A stretch of 61,546 nt of DNA. It comes from an uncultured Paraprevotella sp. (lineage in GTDB: Bacteria; Bacteroidota; Bacteroidia; Bacteroidales; Bacteroidaceae). The notes under the pieces are model-generated. The model searched no databases. It was not told where the DNA came from and worked only from the letters and a program-made list of their open reading frames with translations. Position numbers and translations under genes: made by a program. The DNA is taken from assembly GCA_944320775.1 (NCBI GenBank), contig CALUIV010000017.1:1-61546 (forward strand), given 5' to 3'. The number at the start of each line of letters is the position of its first letter. Position 1 is the stretch's first letter. This document shows, one piece after another, positions 1 to 10,336 of this stretch.

Positions 1-1370
1 GCATGCTGCTTTTGGTTGCCAATCCGGCTATAGCGGGCCTCCAGTCCCGGACGGCCGTCCTTCGTACGGAAACGGCTGGAAGCAAACAGACGGCGTTTGA
101 AGCTGTTGGAGATTCCTTCGTGGTAATAAACTTCGGCTTCGGGAAATTCATCCGTAATGCCTTGCAGGTCGTTCACGACATACCAGGGATGCACACGCGA
201 ACTGCCGCCACCGCCATAAACGATGCCGTTCGTCGAGAACACCCGGTCGTTGATCAGTGCCGGATTGGCTGTCGGCCCGATGACGGCAATCTTTTTCGGC
301 GCTTCCAAAGGCAATAGCCCGTCATTTTTCAGAAGGACTACGCCCTGCTCGGCTGCTTCTAATGCCATACGGTTGGCCTTGGGATTATAGACCGGCAAAT
401 CCGTACGCTGCTGCGGACGGTCGAAGAACCCCATCGCCAGGCAGGTTCCGTAAATCCGGCGCACCTTGTCGTCGATAACCGATTCGGGCACTTCACCTGA
501 ACGGACCAAAGGAAGCAGTTTTTCCCGGTTGAACCAGCTCTTACTACCCATTTCCAGATCGAGTCCGTGATTGGCTGCCTTGTCGGCAGAATAGGTACAG
601 GCCCAGTCGGACATGAGCATTCCCTTAAAGCCCCATTCGTTTTTCAGGATATCAATCAAATACTTATTCTCCGTGCAATAGACTCCATTGACTAGATTAT
701 AGCCGGTCATTACGGCTTTTACACCGGCATCAACGGCTGCCTTGAAGGGAGGCAGATAAATCTCACGCAGAGTCCGTTCGGACACTTCCGTGCTCACCCG
801 ATAACGGTCGAATTCCTGATCGTTGCCTGCGAAATGCTTCACCGTGGCAATCACTCCGCCATCCTGCACCGCCTGAATGAACGAAACGACCAGAGCTGAT
901 GTCAGATAGGGGTCCTCGCCATAATACTCAAAGTTGCGCGCGCCTTTCGAAGCCCGATACATATTGACTCCGGGCGCCAGCATGAAATGAATGCCGCGGG
1001 CACGCCATTCTTCGGCATAGGCCGCCCCCAGACGGGCCGCCAAGTCACAGTCCCAGGAAGCGGCTACAGCCAAGGCTGCCGGAAAAGCCGTGGCACGCCC
1101 CCACAATCCCCAGGAAGAAAGTCCCAGCGGACCGTCGGCCATCTTGAAAGCCGGAATGCCCAGCCGCTCGCAAGGATGCAGATAAAAATCGTTATAACCG
1201 GCCAGAAGGTCGATTTTTTCTTCTAAAGTCATTCGTGACACCAAATCCTCCACTCGCTCTTCCACGGGCAGATTCTGATTCTGAAAAGGATATTCCGTCT
1301 GCTGTCCGAATACAGCGACAGCACCACACAACAAGAGTCCGGAAAATAAAAATAAGGTTTTACGCATCAT
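1..1370 (-). CDS. Glycoside hydrolase family 3 beta-glucosidase-like protein, C-terminus outside window
   Basis: The reading frame runs open from the ATG at 1370 to the window edge, about 456 codons. It begins with a signal peptide (MMRKTLFLFSGLLLCGAVAV...) ending near an FGQQ cleavage site, so the enzyme is exported, probably to the periplasm. The GH3 N-terminal barrel is visible, including a KHFAGNDQE segment and the MSDW motif, whose Asp at about residue 255 is at the expected nucleophile position. A segment reading FRTKDGRPGLEARY near the window edge resembles the start of the PA14 insertion found in many Bacteroidetes GH3 enzymes. Members hydrolyse beta-glucosides or related plant and microbial glycosides; the exact substrate cannot be told. 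It is transcribed divergently from the S9 peptidase and has its own near-consensus promoter. The family call is firm; the PA14 insertion is tentative. Confidence 0.9.
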   Translation of the reverse strand, partial: MMRKTLFLFSGLLLCGAVAVFGQQTEYPFQNQNLPVEERVEDLVSRMTLEEKIDLLAGYNDFYLHPCERLGIPAFKMADGPLGLSSWGLWGRATAFPAALAVAASWDCDLAARLGAAYAEEWRARGIHFMLAPGVNMYRASKGARNFEYYGEDPYLTSALVVSFIQAVQDGGVIATVKHFAGNDQEFDRYRVSTEVSERTLREIYLPPFKAAVDAGVKAVMTGYNLVNGVYCTENKYLIDILKNEWGFKGMLMSDWACTYSADKAANHGLDLEMGSKSWFNREKLLPLVRSGEVPESVIDDKVRRIYGTCLAMGFFDRPQQRTDLPVYNPKANRMALEAAEQGVVLLKNDGLLPLEAPKKIAVIGPTANPALINDRVFSTNGIVYGGGGSSRVHPWYVVNDLQGITDEFPEAEVYYHEGISNSFKRRLFASSRFRTKDGRPGLEARYSRIGNQKQH

Positions 1371-1394
1371 AGTATATAAATCGTTAATCGGATG

Positions 1395-1425
1395 CAAATA
1401 TAAAGTTTTGCAGAGAATAAACAAA
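1395..1425 (-). promoter_or_regulatory. Bacteroidetes-type promoter of the GH3 gene
   Basis: On the minus strand there is a TTTG (-33 element) at 1425-1422, a 19-nt spacer and TATATTTG (-7 element, consensus TAnnTTTG) at 1402-1395. The GH3 ATG lies 24 nt further on. This is a full match to the known Bacteroides sigma-ABfr consensus. Confidence 0.75.
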
Positions 1426-1518
1426 AACCGGATCGGATTTAGCATCCAGAAAAACAGATTTTGCTATGCATACTGGAAATTTTATGGTCATTCGTTTTTA
1501 GATTCATCCAGTAATGAC

Positions 1519-1526
1519 TATCTTTG
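1519..1526 (+). promoter_or_regulatory. -7 promoter element of the S9 peptidase gene
   Basis: TATCTTTG matches the Bacteroidetes -7 consensus TAnnTTTG. No TTTG is found at the ideal upstream distance, only a T-run near 1495. Its position shows that upstream in-frame codons before about 1530 are not translated and supports a start at 1546 or later. Confidence 0.5.
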
Positions 1527-1545
1527 GAATCTGCAAAAAAAATCT

Positions 1546-3828
1546 ATGAAAGCAACTATGATCACTTTATCGAATTTTAAAATGAAAGCAGGGCTGTTCG
1601 GACTCATTCTTGCTGCCAATATACTTCACATCGGAACTGTTCAGGCCCAAGGTACTGTCGAAGACTACAACCGTGCATACGCACTAAGTAGCAAATTCAG
1701 CGGCAATCTGGTCTATTATGGGAACATCAAGCCCAACTGGATCAGCAATCAGGCATTCTGGTACATCCGCCATACGCCGACAGGCGATGAATATGTTCTG
1801 TTCCAGACCGATACCATGAAACCACAGGCGCTGTTCGATCAGGAGAAACTGGCCAACACCCTGAACAAACAAACAGGAAATCAAATCAATCCCCATTATC
1901 TCCCACTTGCCCAATGCCAAACGGACCAGACTGGAAAAACGCTTAATTTCCACTATGCCGGAAAGAAATGGCAATACGACATCGACCAAAATCAACTTTA
2001 TGACAAAGGCTGGCTACCGGCAAAAGGGAAACAACGGCACTGGATGGAAACAGATGATGAAAAGAGCTGGGGTCCGGTGAGTTCCCCCGATGGGAAATAC
2101 GAGGCTTACATCAAAAACGACAACGTTTATGTGCGCGAGAAACAAACAGGGAAAGAACGGCAACTGAGTCTTGATGGTACCTTGAGCCATTACTATTCCA
2201 GCTATATCCAGTGGTCGCCGGATTCACGCAAAGTAATGGCTTGCCGGATACGCCCGATCGAAAAACGCTATGTTTACTATGTAGAATCATCGCCAAAAGA
2301 CCAGTTGCAGCCGAAACTGCACAAGCAGGAATACGCAAAACCGGGAGACGAACTGATGCAGCGCGTACCCTGTATCTTTGATGTAGTGACGGGCAAACAG
2401 CTGATCCCGGAAACGGACCTGTTCCGCAACCAGTATGCCCTGCACAGTTTCCGGTGGAATGCCGACAGCAAAGCCATCACATTTGAATTCAACGAACGGG
2501 GACATAAAGTCTATCGGGTTCTGGAGATGTCGGCCGAAGATGCTTCCGTGCGGACACTGATTGAAGAGAAGGAAGAAAAATATGTGAACTATCCGCTGAT
2601 CTACCGGAACTACCTGAGCGATGGAAAACGGATGATCTGGTCGAGCGAACGGGATAATTACAATCATTTGTATCTCTACGACCGGACTACGGGAAAGCCC
2701 ATCCGACAAATTACCAAAGGAAAATGGTATGTACGCGGCGTACAGCATGTAGACGAACAGAACGAGCGGATTTATTTCTCAGCCAGCGGTATGAACGACA
2801 AGGAAGATCCTTATCTGATTCATTATTATCACATCGGTTTCGATGGAAAAGGACTTACTGAACTGACTCCCGAGGAAGGAATGCATCAGGCATGGTATTC
2901 GCCGGACCGCCAGTATCTCGTCGATGTCTATTCCAAAACCGACCAGGCACCCGTAGCCGTATTGCGACGGGCCGATAACGGCAAATTGCTGACCTGTCTG
3001 GAGAAATCGGACATCACGCAGTTGCAGCAGAACGGTTGGAAGGCTCCGGAAACATTCTGCGCCAAAGGCAGAGACGGGAAAACAGACATTTGGGGCATCA
3101 TCTACCGTCCGACCAATTTTGATCCCGCACAAAAATATCCGGTAATCGAATATATCTATGCCGGACCGGGTAATCAGTATGTACCCAAGAATTTTTCTTC
3201 ATACAACTGGTGGATGACTTCACTGGCTGAACTGGGTTTCATCGTCGTGCAGATAGATGGTATGGGCACATCGTTCCGTACGAAGGATTTTGAAGAAATG
3301 TGTTACAAGAACCTGAAGGATGCCGGATTTCCCGACCGGATCGCCTGGATTCGGGCGGCAGCCAAGAAGTATCCTTATATGGACATAGAACGTGTGGGTA
3401 TTTTCGGTAGTTCTGCAGGCGGACAGGAAGCTATGTCGGCCGTATTGTTCCATCCGGAATTCTACAAGGCGGCTTATTCCGCATGCGGCTGCCACGACAA
3501 CCGTATGGACAAAATCTGGTGGAACGAACTCTGGATGGGCTATCCTGTAGACGAATCCTACAAGGAGAGTTCCAATGCAGAGCAAGCCTACCGGCTTCAG
3601 CGACCACTGATGCTGGTAGTCGGCGAAATGGACGACAATGTAGACCCTGCTTCGACTATGCAGGTAGTCGATGCGCTGATCCGACACAACAAGGATTTTG
3701 AACTGGTTGTCCTGCCCGGTGTACGCCACACCATGGGGGAAAACTACGGAGAACACAAACGTTATGATTTCTTCGTACGCCATCTGATGGGAAAAGAGCC
3801 ACCCAAATGGAATGAAATCTCATATTAA
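1546..3828 (+). CDS. Secreted S9 family peptidase (dipeptidyl peptidase IV-like)
   Basis: About 760 residues. A signal peptide follows one of three in-frame ATGs (1546, 1558, 1582), ending near VQAQG; I chose 1546 because the -7 element lies just upstream, but 1582 gives the neatest signal peptide. The N-terminal two thirds look like the DPP-IV beta-propeller (repeated W/Y-rich segments such as [17 protein letters not shown] and [12 protein letters not shown]). The C-terminal alpha/beta-hydrolase domain carries the nucleophile in GSSAGG (Ser at about residue 623). An Asp-rich [10 protein letters not shown] loop and the His of GVRHTMG complete the likely triad. Such enzymes release N-terminal di- or tripeptides, often after proline, in the periplasm. 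Canonical DPP-IV has GWSYGG at the nucleophile, so the exact specificity may differ. It is followed 111 nt later by the SNF2 gene on the same strand. Confidence 0.88.
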   Translation: MKATMITLSNFKMKAGLFGLILAANILHIGTVQAQGTVEDYNRAYALSSKFSGNLVYYGNIKPNWISNQAFWYIRHTPTGDEYVLFQTDTMKPQALFDQEKLANTLNKQTGNQINPHYLPLAQCQTDQTGKTLNFHYAGKKWQYDIDQNQLYDKGWLPAKGKQRHWMETDDEKSWGPVSSPDGKYEAYIKNDNVYVREKQTGKERQLSLDGTLSHYYSSYIQWSPDSRKVMACRIRPIEKRYVYYVESSPKDQLQPKLHKQEYAKPGDELMQRVPCIFDVVTGKQLIPETDLFRNQYALHSFRWNADSKAITFEFNERGHKVYRVLEMSAEDASVRTLIEEKEEKYVNYPLIYRNYLSDGKRMIWSSERDNYNHLYLYDRTTGKPIRQITKGKWYVRGVQHVDEQNERIYFSASGMNDKEDPYLIHYYHIGFDGKGLTELTPEEGMHQAWYSPDRQYLVDVYSKTDQAPVAVLRRADNGKLLTCLEKSDITQLQQNGWKAPETFCAKGRDGKTDIWGIIYRPTNFDPAQKYPVIEYIYAGPGNQYVPKNFSSYNWWMTSLAELGFIVVQIDGMGTSFRTKDFEEMCYKNLKDAGFPDRIAWIRAAAKKYPYMDIERVGIFGSSAGGQEAMSAVLFHPEFYKAAYSACGCHDNRMDKIWWNELWMGYPVDESYKESSNAEQAYRLQRPLMLVVGEMDDNVDPASTMQVVDALIRHNKDFELVVLPGVRHTMGENYGEHKRYDFFVRHLMGKEPPKWNEISY

Positions 3829-3939
3829 ACAAAAGAATACTGACGGACCTGAGTGCTCCACAGACGATACATCGGCTTACAACAAACCAAAAACCGATTC
3901 TATTCAAAAGAAGTCAAGACCATTATAGTTTATATAAAA

Positions 3940-6900
3940 ATGAACGATAAAATCATATATTTAAATCCGAATACAGAAGGTTTCTATCAGTTGACAGAAG
4001 CAGAGCAAAGACTACTCTGCTTCTGTGCCTACTGTTTAGACAAAAATGACGATGTTTCCTTGAAAGCTTATAAAAAACTATTTCAACTGAAACAAGAAGA
4101 TCTCGTCAAACAGTGTAATTATCTACGCCACAAAGGGTTTATTAACTATAACGGACATCGTTTCTTTGAATATATTATTCTCCCGGAATGTTTCTTCTGC
4201 GCGGCCTACTTTCTCGTTGAAAAACATCCGGAATGGTTACAAGCATTCAAGAAGTTTACATTCCAGCCATCCAATACATGTAGCTATTTGTGGCAAGTTG
4301 TGGAAGCCAGTCTGGGAAATCAACCGATGCCACAAACAGGGGTTATGGATATAAAATATGTCGTACGAAGCGTATTCCCACAATGCCTAAATCCACAATT
4401 GCGGCCGTTGCTCATGCAGTTCTCTCCGGAAATCTTATTGGATATGCTCCAGAAAACACTGATCTTAAACATAAACAAAGATCAGCTGACAACAGAAATT
4501 ATGGAATATTTACAGGAAGTGAGTTGTGTACTCCCGATAAAAGAACAAACCATATTTCAGGAAAGCATACAGCTTGGAAAATATTTACTCAACGGAAACG
4601 GACTTACACCAACGAAACCCATCAGTCCAGACGGTTTCTTACACTACGGTCTGGTCAAACTCTACAAAGGCGAATATTCAGAAGCCATACAGCTGATCGA
4701 CAAAGCCTTAAAATTACAAAACAAAGAACTGAAAATTAAACATATTTTTCTGAATCCGATAAAATCCTATTTTCAGGTTCTAGCATACGAAAAAGATCGT
4801 TCGTCTACTACACTCAAAAAACTGGAAAAAATCCGAAGCAAACAGGATTATATGGGCAGTCATCTGACTGTAGCGGCACATATTGTAACCGAATATGTCA
4901 ATACACCGGAATCAATGGATGTCACAGCACTCTTCTCTTTGGGACAGTATGCATTGAACATACCGATATACGGTTATTTCTACCATTTGTTCGTCTATTA
5001 TTTCCAACTCAGCAAGAGTTTGGAAGAGACCATGCCTCACCTTAAAACATTTAAACAACCCAAACTGGGGATTCTACGCCATGAAATGGCCGAGTGTCTA
5101 CAACTGAATCCGGATGAAAGAGCAGAACTCGAAAAGCTTTATGGCGGAAAACCGTTACTGACTTCGATACGCAACAAACAGAAATGGGAATTGACTTTGG
5201 AAAATCTGCTACAGGAAATTCAGACAATTCAGGAGCAGACAGATACAATTAAGGGACCACGCATCGCTTATTTCTGTAATCGCTATGAACAGGTGGAAAT
5301 CCGCGAACAAAGTATTCTGAAATCCGGGGAATGGAGCAGTGGTAGGACGGTATCAATGAGTCGCTTTGTCACAGAAGGCATAGCGTGTATGAACGAAACG
5401 GACAAACAAATTGCCACAATCGCAGGCAGACGCAATATATATGATCTGGACATGCAGACGATTGCTCCGTATCTGATCGGGAGCGACCGGGTGTTCTATG
5501 GTGACCGGGCTCCTTATCTGCCGGTTAAGATTGAAGAAGAGAAGCCCTATATCATTATAAAAAAAGAAAAAGATGGATTTGTCATCAAATCCAATGTATC
5601 TCATAAAGAAATGTTCTCGAACAATCCGAGCCAGGTGATTCAGAAGAAACCGGACCATTATGTAGTTATCCCGCTGGACAGGCAAAAGGCGCGTTTCTAC
5701 AGCGAACTGATTGCTTTGGAAAAGATTCCTCTTTCTGCAGAAGCAGACCTGAAGGCATTTCTGCCGAAAGTAGCCGATCTAATCGAAGTGCATTCCGACC
5801 TGATCGAAGGCGGTTCTACTTTAGAAGAACTGGCGGGCGATTTCCGTTCTTTCCTGCAGTTTCTGCCTGCAAACGAATGTTATGACCTGCATATACGGGT
5901 CTGTCCGCTTGAAGGTGGACGTACACGGCTTCTGCCCGGAACTGGAGAAGCAATTATCTTCGATGAACGGGACGGCGTCCGCTATCAGGTAAAACGGAAT
6001 CTAAGGGAAGAAAAGAAACGCTATGCTCCTTTGGCCGACTACATCGAAAATCTGATCGATACGGAATTGACCGAGGGAACCGTCTGTCTGAACGCCGAGC
6101 AGGTACTCCACACGCTCGACTACGTCCGTCAACATCCGGAAGATTACATCGTGGAATGGCCGAAAGGAGAAAAAATCCGTCTGAAAGGCATGATTGAGCC
6201 CAAAGACTGGAACATACGGCTCCGGTCGAAAGCCGGCTGGTTTGAGATGGAAGGCGAAGTGAAAATCAGTGACGACCAAATTCTTTCGGCTGCCGAGTTT
6301 TTGCAGCTGATGCGCCACAGCACCGGCTCTTTCATACGATTGAATGAGAAAGATTTCCTGCTTATGACAGAAGCACTGCACCGGCAGATGGCGCGTTTGG
6401 AATCATTGGTCAGCTACGACCGGAACAAGGCAAGGATCTCGAGCTTCCACGTCGGACAGCTGGCCGACATCCTGCATCAGGGCAATACGGGAATTCAGAC
6501 GGATCGGAAATACGAAGAACTGCTGCAACGCATCAACAAAGCCGCCACTCTGTGGCCTGAAAAACCGGCTGCACTGCAGGCCGAACTGCGCGAATATCAG
6601 CAAGAGGGATTCTCATGGATCTGCCGGCTGGATGCCTGGGGAGCCGGTGCCTGCCTGGCCGATGACATGGGTTTGGGAAAAACCGTACAGACCATTGCCT
6701 TCCTGCTCTACAAGGCACATTCCGGTCCGTCTCTGGTAGTCGCACCGGCATCGGTCGTACCGAACTGGGAACGGGAGCTGCAGCGCTTCGCCCCTACCCT
6801 GAACATTCGTACGCTGAACCGAGAAGCAGAAAGACAGCAGGCGATTGGCGAAGCCGGACCGAACGACATCATCCTGACCACCTACGGACTGCTCGTCACC

Positions 6901-7950
6901 GAAGAAGCGTGCCTGACGCAAAAAGAATGGAACGTGCTCTGCCTGGACGAAGCGCATACCATCAAAAACCGGGAAACCAAGATGTCGGCAGCCGCCATGA
7001 AGCTTCAGGGGAAAAGCCGGCTGATACTGACCGGAACGCCAATACAGAATTATCTGGGCGAACTCTGGAATCTGTTCCAGTTCATCAATCCGGGGCTGTT
7101 AGGCAGTTACGAACAATTCAACACGCGCTTCATCCAACCGATCGAGGCGGACAAAAACAAGGAAAAACAATTGCAGCTGAAACGCATCATCCAGCCGTTC
7201 ATGCTCCGACGGACTAAAGCTGAAGTGGTCGAAGAACTGCCGGACAAAATCGAAATCATGCGTCCTGTACAAATGTCGGAAGAAGAGATGGCCATCTACG
7301 AGGTGTTGCGCGCGAAGGCGGAACAGGCTGTAGAATCAGAAGATCAGGTGAACATCAGCACACTGGCCGAAATCACCAAATTGCGCCAGGCTGCCTGCTC
7401 CATCAGTCTGGTGGACAAGAAATGGAACGAGCCGTCGTCGAAAACCGAGGCTTTCATCGGACTGGCACAAATCATTCTTCAGGGCGGAAATCATGCACTG
7501 GTGTTCAGCCAGTTTACGTCTTATCTGAAGGAGGTGGCCAGCGCCCTAGACAAAGAGGGCATTGCTTACCTCATGCTGGACGGCAGCATACCGATAAAAA
7601 AACGCGAAAAATATGTGCAGGAATTTCAGGCCGGAAAATACCCGATTTTCCTGATCAGTCTGAAAGCCGGCGGACTGGGACTAAACCTGACCGGAGCCAA
7701 CTACGTAATCCATCTGGATCCGTGGTGGAACCCGGCCATCGAACAACAGGCCACCGACCGGGCCTACCGCATCGGACAGCAGCAGAAAGTCACGGTCTAC
7801 CGCCTGATCAGCGAACAGACCATCGAGGAAAAGATTCTACGCCTGCATCAGAGCAAACGCGACCTGGCTGACTCGCTCCTCGAAGGCACAGACATGAGCC
7901 ACAAGCTTACGGTCAAGGATCTGATGGATATGCTGAGTAAGGATTTATAA
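3940..7950 (+). CDS. Large SNF2/DEAD-DEAH-box helicase-like ATPase
   Basis: 1336 residues from the ATG at 3940; the in-frame stretch upstream has no better start. The N-terminal 70 residues look like a winged helix. Residues about 230-400 are helical and TPR-like (EAIQLIDKALKLQ). The C-terminal 440 residues are a complete SNF2 motor: DDMGLGKT (Walker A, about residue 908), LDEAHTIKN (DEAH box, about 1002), LTGTPIQN (motif III), MLRRTK, and the lobe-2 motifs GGLGLNLTGA and QATDRAYRIGQ (motifs V and VI). Family members translocate on double-stranded DNA and remodel protein-DNA complexes; bacterial partners are mostly unknown. The first 1.5 kb are clearly more AT-rich than the motor half. The motor assignment is certain; the cellular role is unknown. 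Confidence 0.92.
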   Translation: MNDKIIYLNPNTEGFYQLTEAEQRLLCFCAYCLDKNDDVSLKAYKKLFQLKQEDLVKQCNYLRHKGFINYNGHRFFEYIILPECFFCAAYFLVEKHPEWLQAFKKFTFQPSNTCSYLWQVVEASLGNQPMPQTGVMDIKYVVRSVFPQCLNPQLRPLLMQFSPEILLDMLQKTLILNINKDQLTTEIMEYLQEVSCVLPIKEQTIFQESIQLGKYLLNGNGLTPTKPISPDGFLHYGLVKLYKGEYSEAIQLIDKALKLQNKELKIKHIFLNPIKSYFQVLAYEKDRSSTTLKKLEKIRSKQDYMGSHLTVAAHIVTEYVNTPESMDVTALFSLGQYALNIPIYGYFYHLFVYYFQLSKSLEETMPHLKTFKQPKLGILRHEMAECLQLNPDERAELEKLYGGKPLLTSIRNKQKWELTLENLLQEIQTIQEQTDTIKGPRIAYFCNRYEQVEIREQSILKSGEWSSGRTVSMSRFVTEGIACMNETDKQIATIAGRRNIYDLDMQTIAPYLIGSDRVFYGDRAPYLPVKIEEEKPYIIIKKEKDGFVIKSNVSHKEMFSNNPSQVIQKKPDHYVVIPLDRQKARFYSELIALEKIPLSAEADLKAFLPKVADLIEVHSDLIEGGSTLEELAGDFRSFLQFLPANECYDLHIRVCPLEGGRTRLLPGTGEAIIFDERDGVRYQVKRNLREEKKRYAPLADYIENLIDTELTEGTVCLNAEQVLHTLDYVRQHPEDYIVEWPKGEKIRLKGMIEPKDWNIRLRSKAGWFEMEGEVKISDDQILSAAEFLQLMRHSTGSFIRLNEKDFLLMTEALHRQMARLESLVSYDRNKARISSFHVGQLADILHQGNTGIQTDRKYEELLQRINKAATLWPEKPAALQAELREYQQEGFSWICRLDAWGAGACLADDMGLGKTVQTIAFLLYKAHSGPSLVVAPASVVPNWERELQRFAPTLNIRTLNREAERQQAIGEAGPNDIILTTYGLLVTEEACLTQKEWNVLCLDEAHTIKNRETKMSAAAMKLQGKSRLILTGTPIQNYLGELWNLFQFINPGLLGSYEQFNTRFIQPIEADKNKEKQLQLKRIIQPFMLRRTKAEVVEELPDKIEIMRPVQMSEEEMAIYEVLRAKAEQAVESEDQVNISTLAEITKLRQAACSISLVDKKWNEPSSKTEAFIGLAQIILQGGNHALVFSQFTSYLKEVASALDKEGIAYLMLDGSIPIKKREKYVQEFQAGKYPIFLISLKAGGLGLNLTGANYVIHLDPWWNPAIEQQATDRAYRIGQQQKVTVYRLISEQTIEEKILRLHQSKRDLADSLLEGTDMSHKLTVKDLMDMLSKDL

Positions 7951-8048
7951 TGGAGTACAAAATAATTTAACATATAAAAAACAAAGCAAAAATTTATATG
8001 TTCTAATAATCAAAATACAACATTATTTATCGGTAATTTCATAAATAC

Positions 8049-8233
8049 AAGAGGGTGTGTCAAAACTAAAATGACTACTCTTCAAAGTTACAGATGATAA
8101 CTATAATATTTAAAAGGGTCGTATCAAACTCTGTATTGAGTAATGATACGGCCCTTTCTTTAGTCTTTTAAGATGCTTAAATTTCAAATTATAAGTTCCA
8201 GATTTCAAAAAATGAGTTTTGACACCCCCTCTT
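8049..8233 (+). repeat. MITE-like intergenic repeat, copy 1, with terminal inverted repeats and central hairpin
   Basis: The 301-nt gap after the SNF2 gene holds a 185-bp element bounded by imperfect inverted repeats (AAGAGGGTGTGTCAAAACT at the left; AGTTTTGACACCCCCTCTT at the right). In its centre a stem pairs AAAGGGTCGTATCA (8113-8126) with TGATACGGCCCTTT (8144-8157), and an inner ACTC/GAGT stem sits in the loop. The stem is followed by a T-rich stretch, so it could terminate transcription from the SNF2 gene. Homologous copies lie at 34014 and 42031. No target-site duplication is obvious. Upstream of it, 7969-8002 contains a separate 10-bp AT-rich inverted repeat. Confidence 0.75.
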
Positions 8234-8251
8234 ATAATTTTTATTTGTATA

Positions 8252-10327
8252 TTAATTTTCGCCTATATATTCAGACTCAATAGAAGGAAATCCTCCAGCA
8301 GTAATATTCCAAATATTTTTAGCTTTCCAAATCGTGCCATCTGTCACTTTTAGATCATATACATCCGTTATAAGTATATCATAATTTGTAGCGCCAATCT
8401 CAACATTATGATCTGGAAGAAGTGTTGAACTATATTTACCAATAAGTTTGATATTATTAACATTATCAGGTAATATAGCATAGCACGAAGTAATATGCCC
8501 GTTAGTATAACCTGCAATAGCTCCAACTCCCGATTCGTCTCCAGAAACAGATCCTAAAAAATATACATGAGTTGAATAACATCCATATACATAAGCTTTT
8601 TCCGAATAACTATATCCCACTATTCCACCCATAGCCTCCGACATTAAATTCTCATCACCTATTTTTGAATTTGCAGAATAACAAGCAACAACTTCACCAC
8701 GCGTGTTATATCCAACAATACCACCCAAACGTAAACTTAAATCTGTAGTCAAATTATGTTTTACATAGGTTTGATGTACAACACACTGCGCAACCGTACC
8801 GAATCCATTTTCCCCTGCAACACCACCAGCCATTGTACCTGAAACCGTAGCACCATCTACAGCGCACTTTAATAATCGACCACTCGTCATAATACCACTT
8901 TCTTCTGATGTTTGTCCGGTTATACCACCAGCACGAGAGTTAGATCCATTGGCAGATATCATCGTATTTCCGGAAACTGTACAGTATTCAATTTTTCCAT
9001 AACTTACTCCTGAAATACCACCAACCATTCCTCCAGATTTGTCTGTTGAAACATTCACATCACATACATTACTATTAACTACTTGTACACTATTCTTACC
9101 AACAATTCCACCAGAATACAAACCAGACCGGACATCGGAAGAAGAAACTTTACACCTTTCAATGATTCCTAGACTTACTCCAGCAACAACACCAGATGAG
9201 ACTCCACCTTCTATTAATGCCGATGAGAAGTTTACATCATGTACTTTCGCATTTTCCGCTAACCCACCAAAAAAGCCAACATTATCTAAGAGTGATGTTA
9301 TATTCAAATTAGAAATAGTTTTCTTGTTTCCATTAAATTCACCAGCATATCCCATATCACTACTAATACCACTACCAACCGGTGTCCATGGCATATTTGC
9401 CATATCAATGTCGTTCTCCAATATAACCTTACTGGTTAACACATCCGCTGCTTTGGCCCACGCTTTCAATCCTTCTGAATTATATATATGGTATACTCCA
9501 TCTATCACCTGATACCCTGCAGACGGAATAAATGTCCCAGGAGTTATTGTACCCAAATTCAATATATGTCCAGCAGACAATTCAACAGATTTTGTTCCTT
9601 TTTTTTCATAAATTCTTCCTGATTCATCAACAAGCTGAAGCGTAAATCCATTTTCTAAAAGACCAGGTATAACAACGAAGTAATAAGTTCCATTCTGTTC
9701 TATACCAGATAATTCTATTTCTGAAAATCCTTGATCAGCTGCTACAGCCTTGGGATTTTCATGATTCATATCAATTGTTATTTTTCCCGACAGTACTTCA
9801 TTATTGTTTCCACATAACACGACTTTTGACAACATTGGAAACTCTCCGTTTAAAGTAAACTTTACTAATGCACATGTATTTTTAAATAAAAGATTTTTTT
9901 GTACATCAGCTACAGCTACGGCTGGATTCAACCCATGATCAAAACTACCCAAACATGCGGTCTGTTCATACGGCAACATAGTAGATACTATGCCATTAAT
10001 AAAATTTGCTTCACTATTATAAGGATACAATGCATAATAACCTCCATCAGTTTCTATGGCTTTACCCGAAAATATAACAGATGGTCCATATCCTTCAGTT
10101 GTAAATAAATTATTAGAACCACTCGGATCAAACAAAGAAATCTCATCCTTTTTCTCCCATACAACAGTATTATTGCTTGTCAACTGTGTACGAGATACAA
10201 TATCAGAACCTGCAGAAAATTCCATTTGAACCTTTGATACATCTATCCTTTCATCAAAAGATTCTTCTGAACAAGATCCAAGCCCTATAATAATGGCTAT
10301 AAATATAATATTAATACTTCTTTTCAT
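8252..10327 (-). CDS. Fimbrillin-like / GLUG-repeat surface lipoprotein
   Basis: 691 residues. A lipoprotein signal with LGSCS places the acylated Cys at residue 19. The first ~270 residues (TVVWEKKDEISLFDP, YYALYPYN, LPYEQTA) resemble the fimbrillin/Mfa-like domain of Bacteroidales surface proteins. The remainder contains about eight GLUG-type repeats (GGIVGKNS, GGITGQTS, GGVAGENG, GGIVGYNT, GGIVGYSY, GAIAGYTN), a beta-solenoid-like repeat seen in adhesins and surface proteins. It most likely sits on the outer membrane as an adhesin or cell-wall component; no catalytic motif is seen. The gene is distinctly more AT-rich than its hyd and SNF2 neighbours and ends 19 nt from repeat copy 1, which suggests lateral acquisition. 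It follows the small peptide gene by 9 nt, probably as one operon. Confidence 0.82.
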   Translation of the reverse strand: MKRSINIIFIAIIIGLGSCSEESFDERIDVSKVQMEFSAGSDIVSRTQLTSNNTVVWEKKDEISLFDPSGSNNLFTTEGYGPSVIFSGKAIETDGGYYALYPYNSEANFINGIVSTMLPYEQTACLGSFDHGLNPAVAVADVQKNLLFKNTCALVKFTLNGEFPMLSKVVLCGNNNEVLSGKITIDMNHENPKAVAADQGFSEIELSGIEQNGTYYFVVIPGLLENGFTLQLVDESGRIYEKKGTKSVELSAGHILNLGTITPGTFIPSAGYQVIDGVYHIYNSEGLKAWAKAADVLTSKVILENDIDMANMPWTPVGSGISSDMGYAGEFNGNKKTISNLNITSLLDNVGFFGGLAENAKVHDVNFSSALIEGGVSSGVVAGVSLGIIERCKVSSSDVRSGLYSGGIVGKNSVQVVNSNVCDVNVSTDKSGGMVGGISGVSYGKIEYCTVSGNTMISANGSNSRAGGITGQTSEESGIMTSGRLLKCAVDGATVSGTMAGGVAGENGFGTVAQCVVHQTYVKHNLTTDLSLRLGGIVGYNTRGEVVACYSANSKIGDENLMSEAMGGIVGYSYSEKAYVYGCYSTHVYFLGSVSGDESGVGAIAGYTNGHITSCYAILPDNVNNIKLIGKYSSTLLPDHNVEIGATNYDILITDVYDLKVTDGTIWKAKNIWNITAGGFPSIESEYIGEN

Positions 10328-10336
10328 AATATAATT

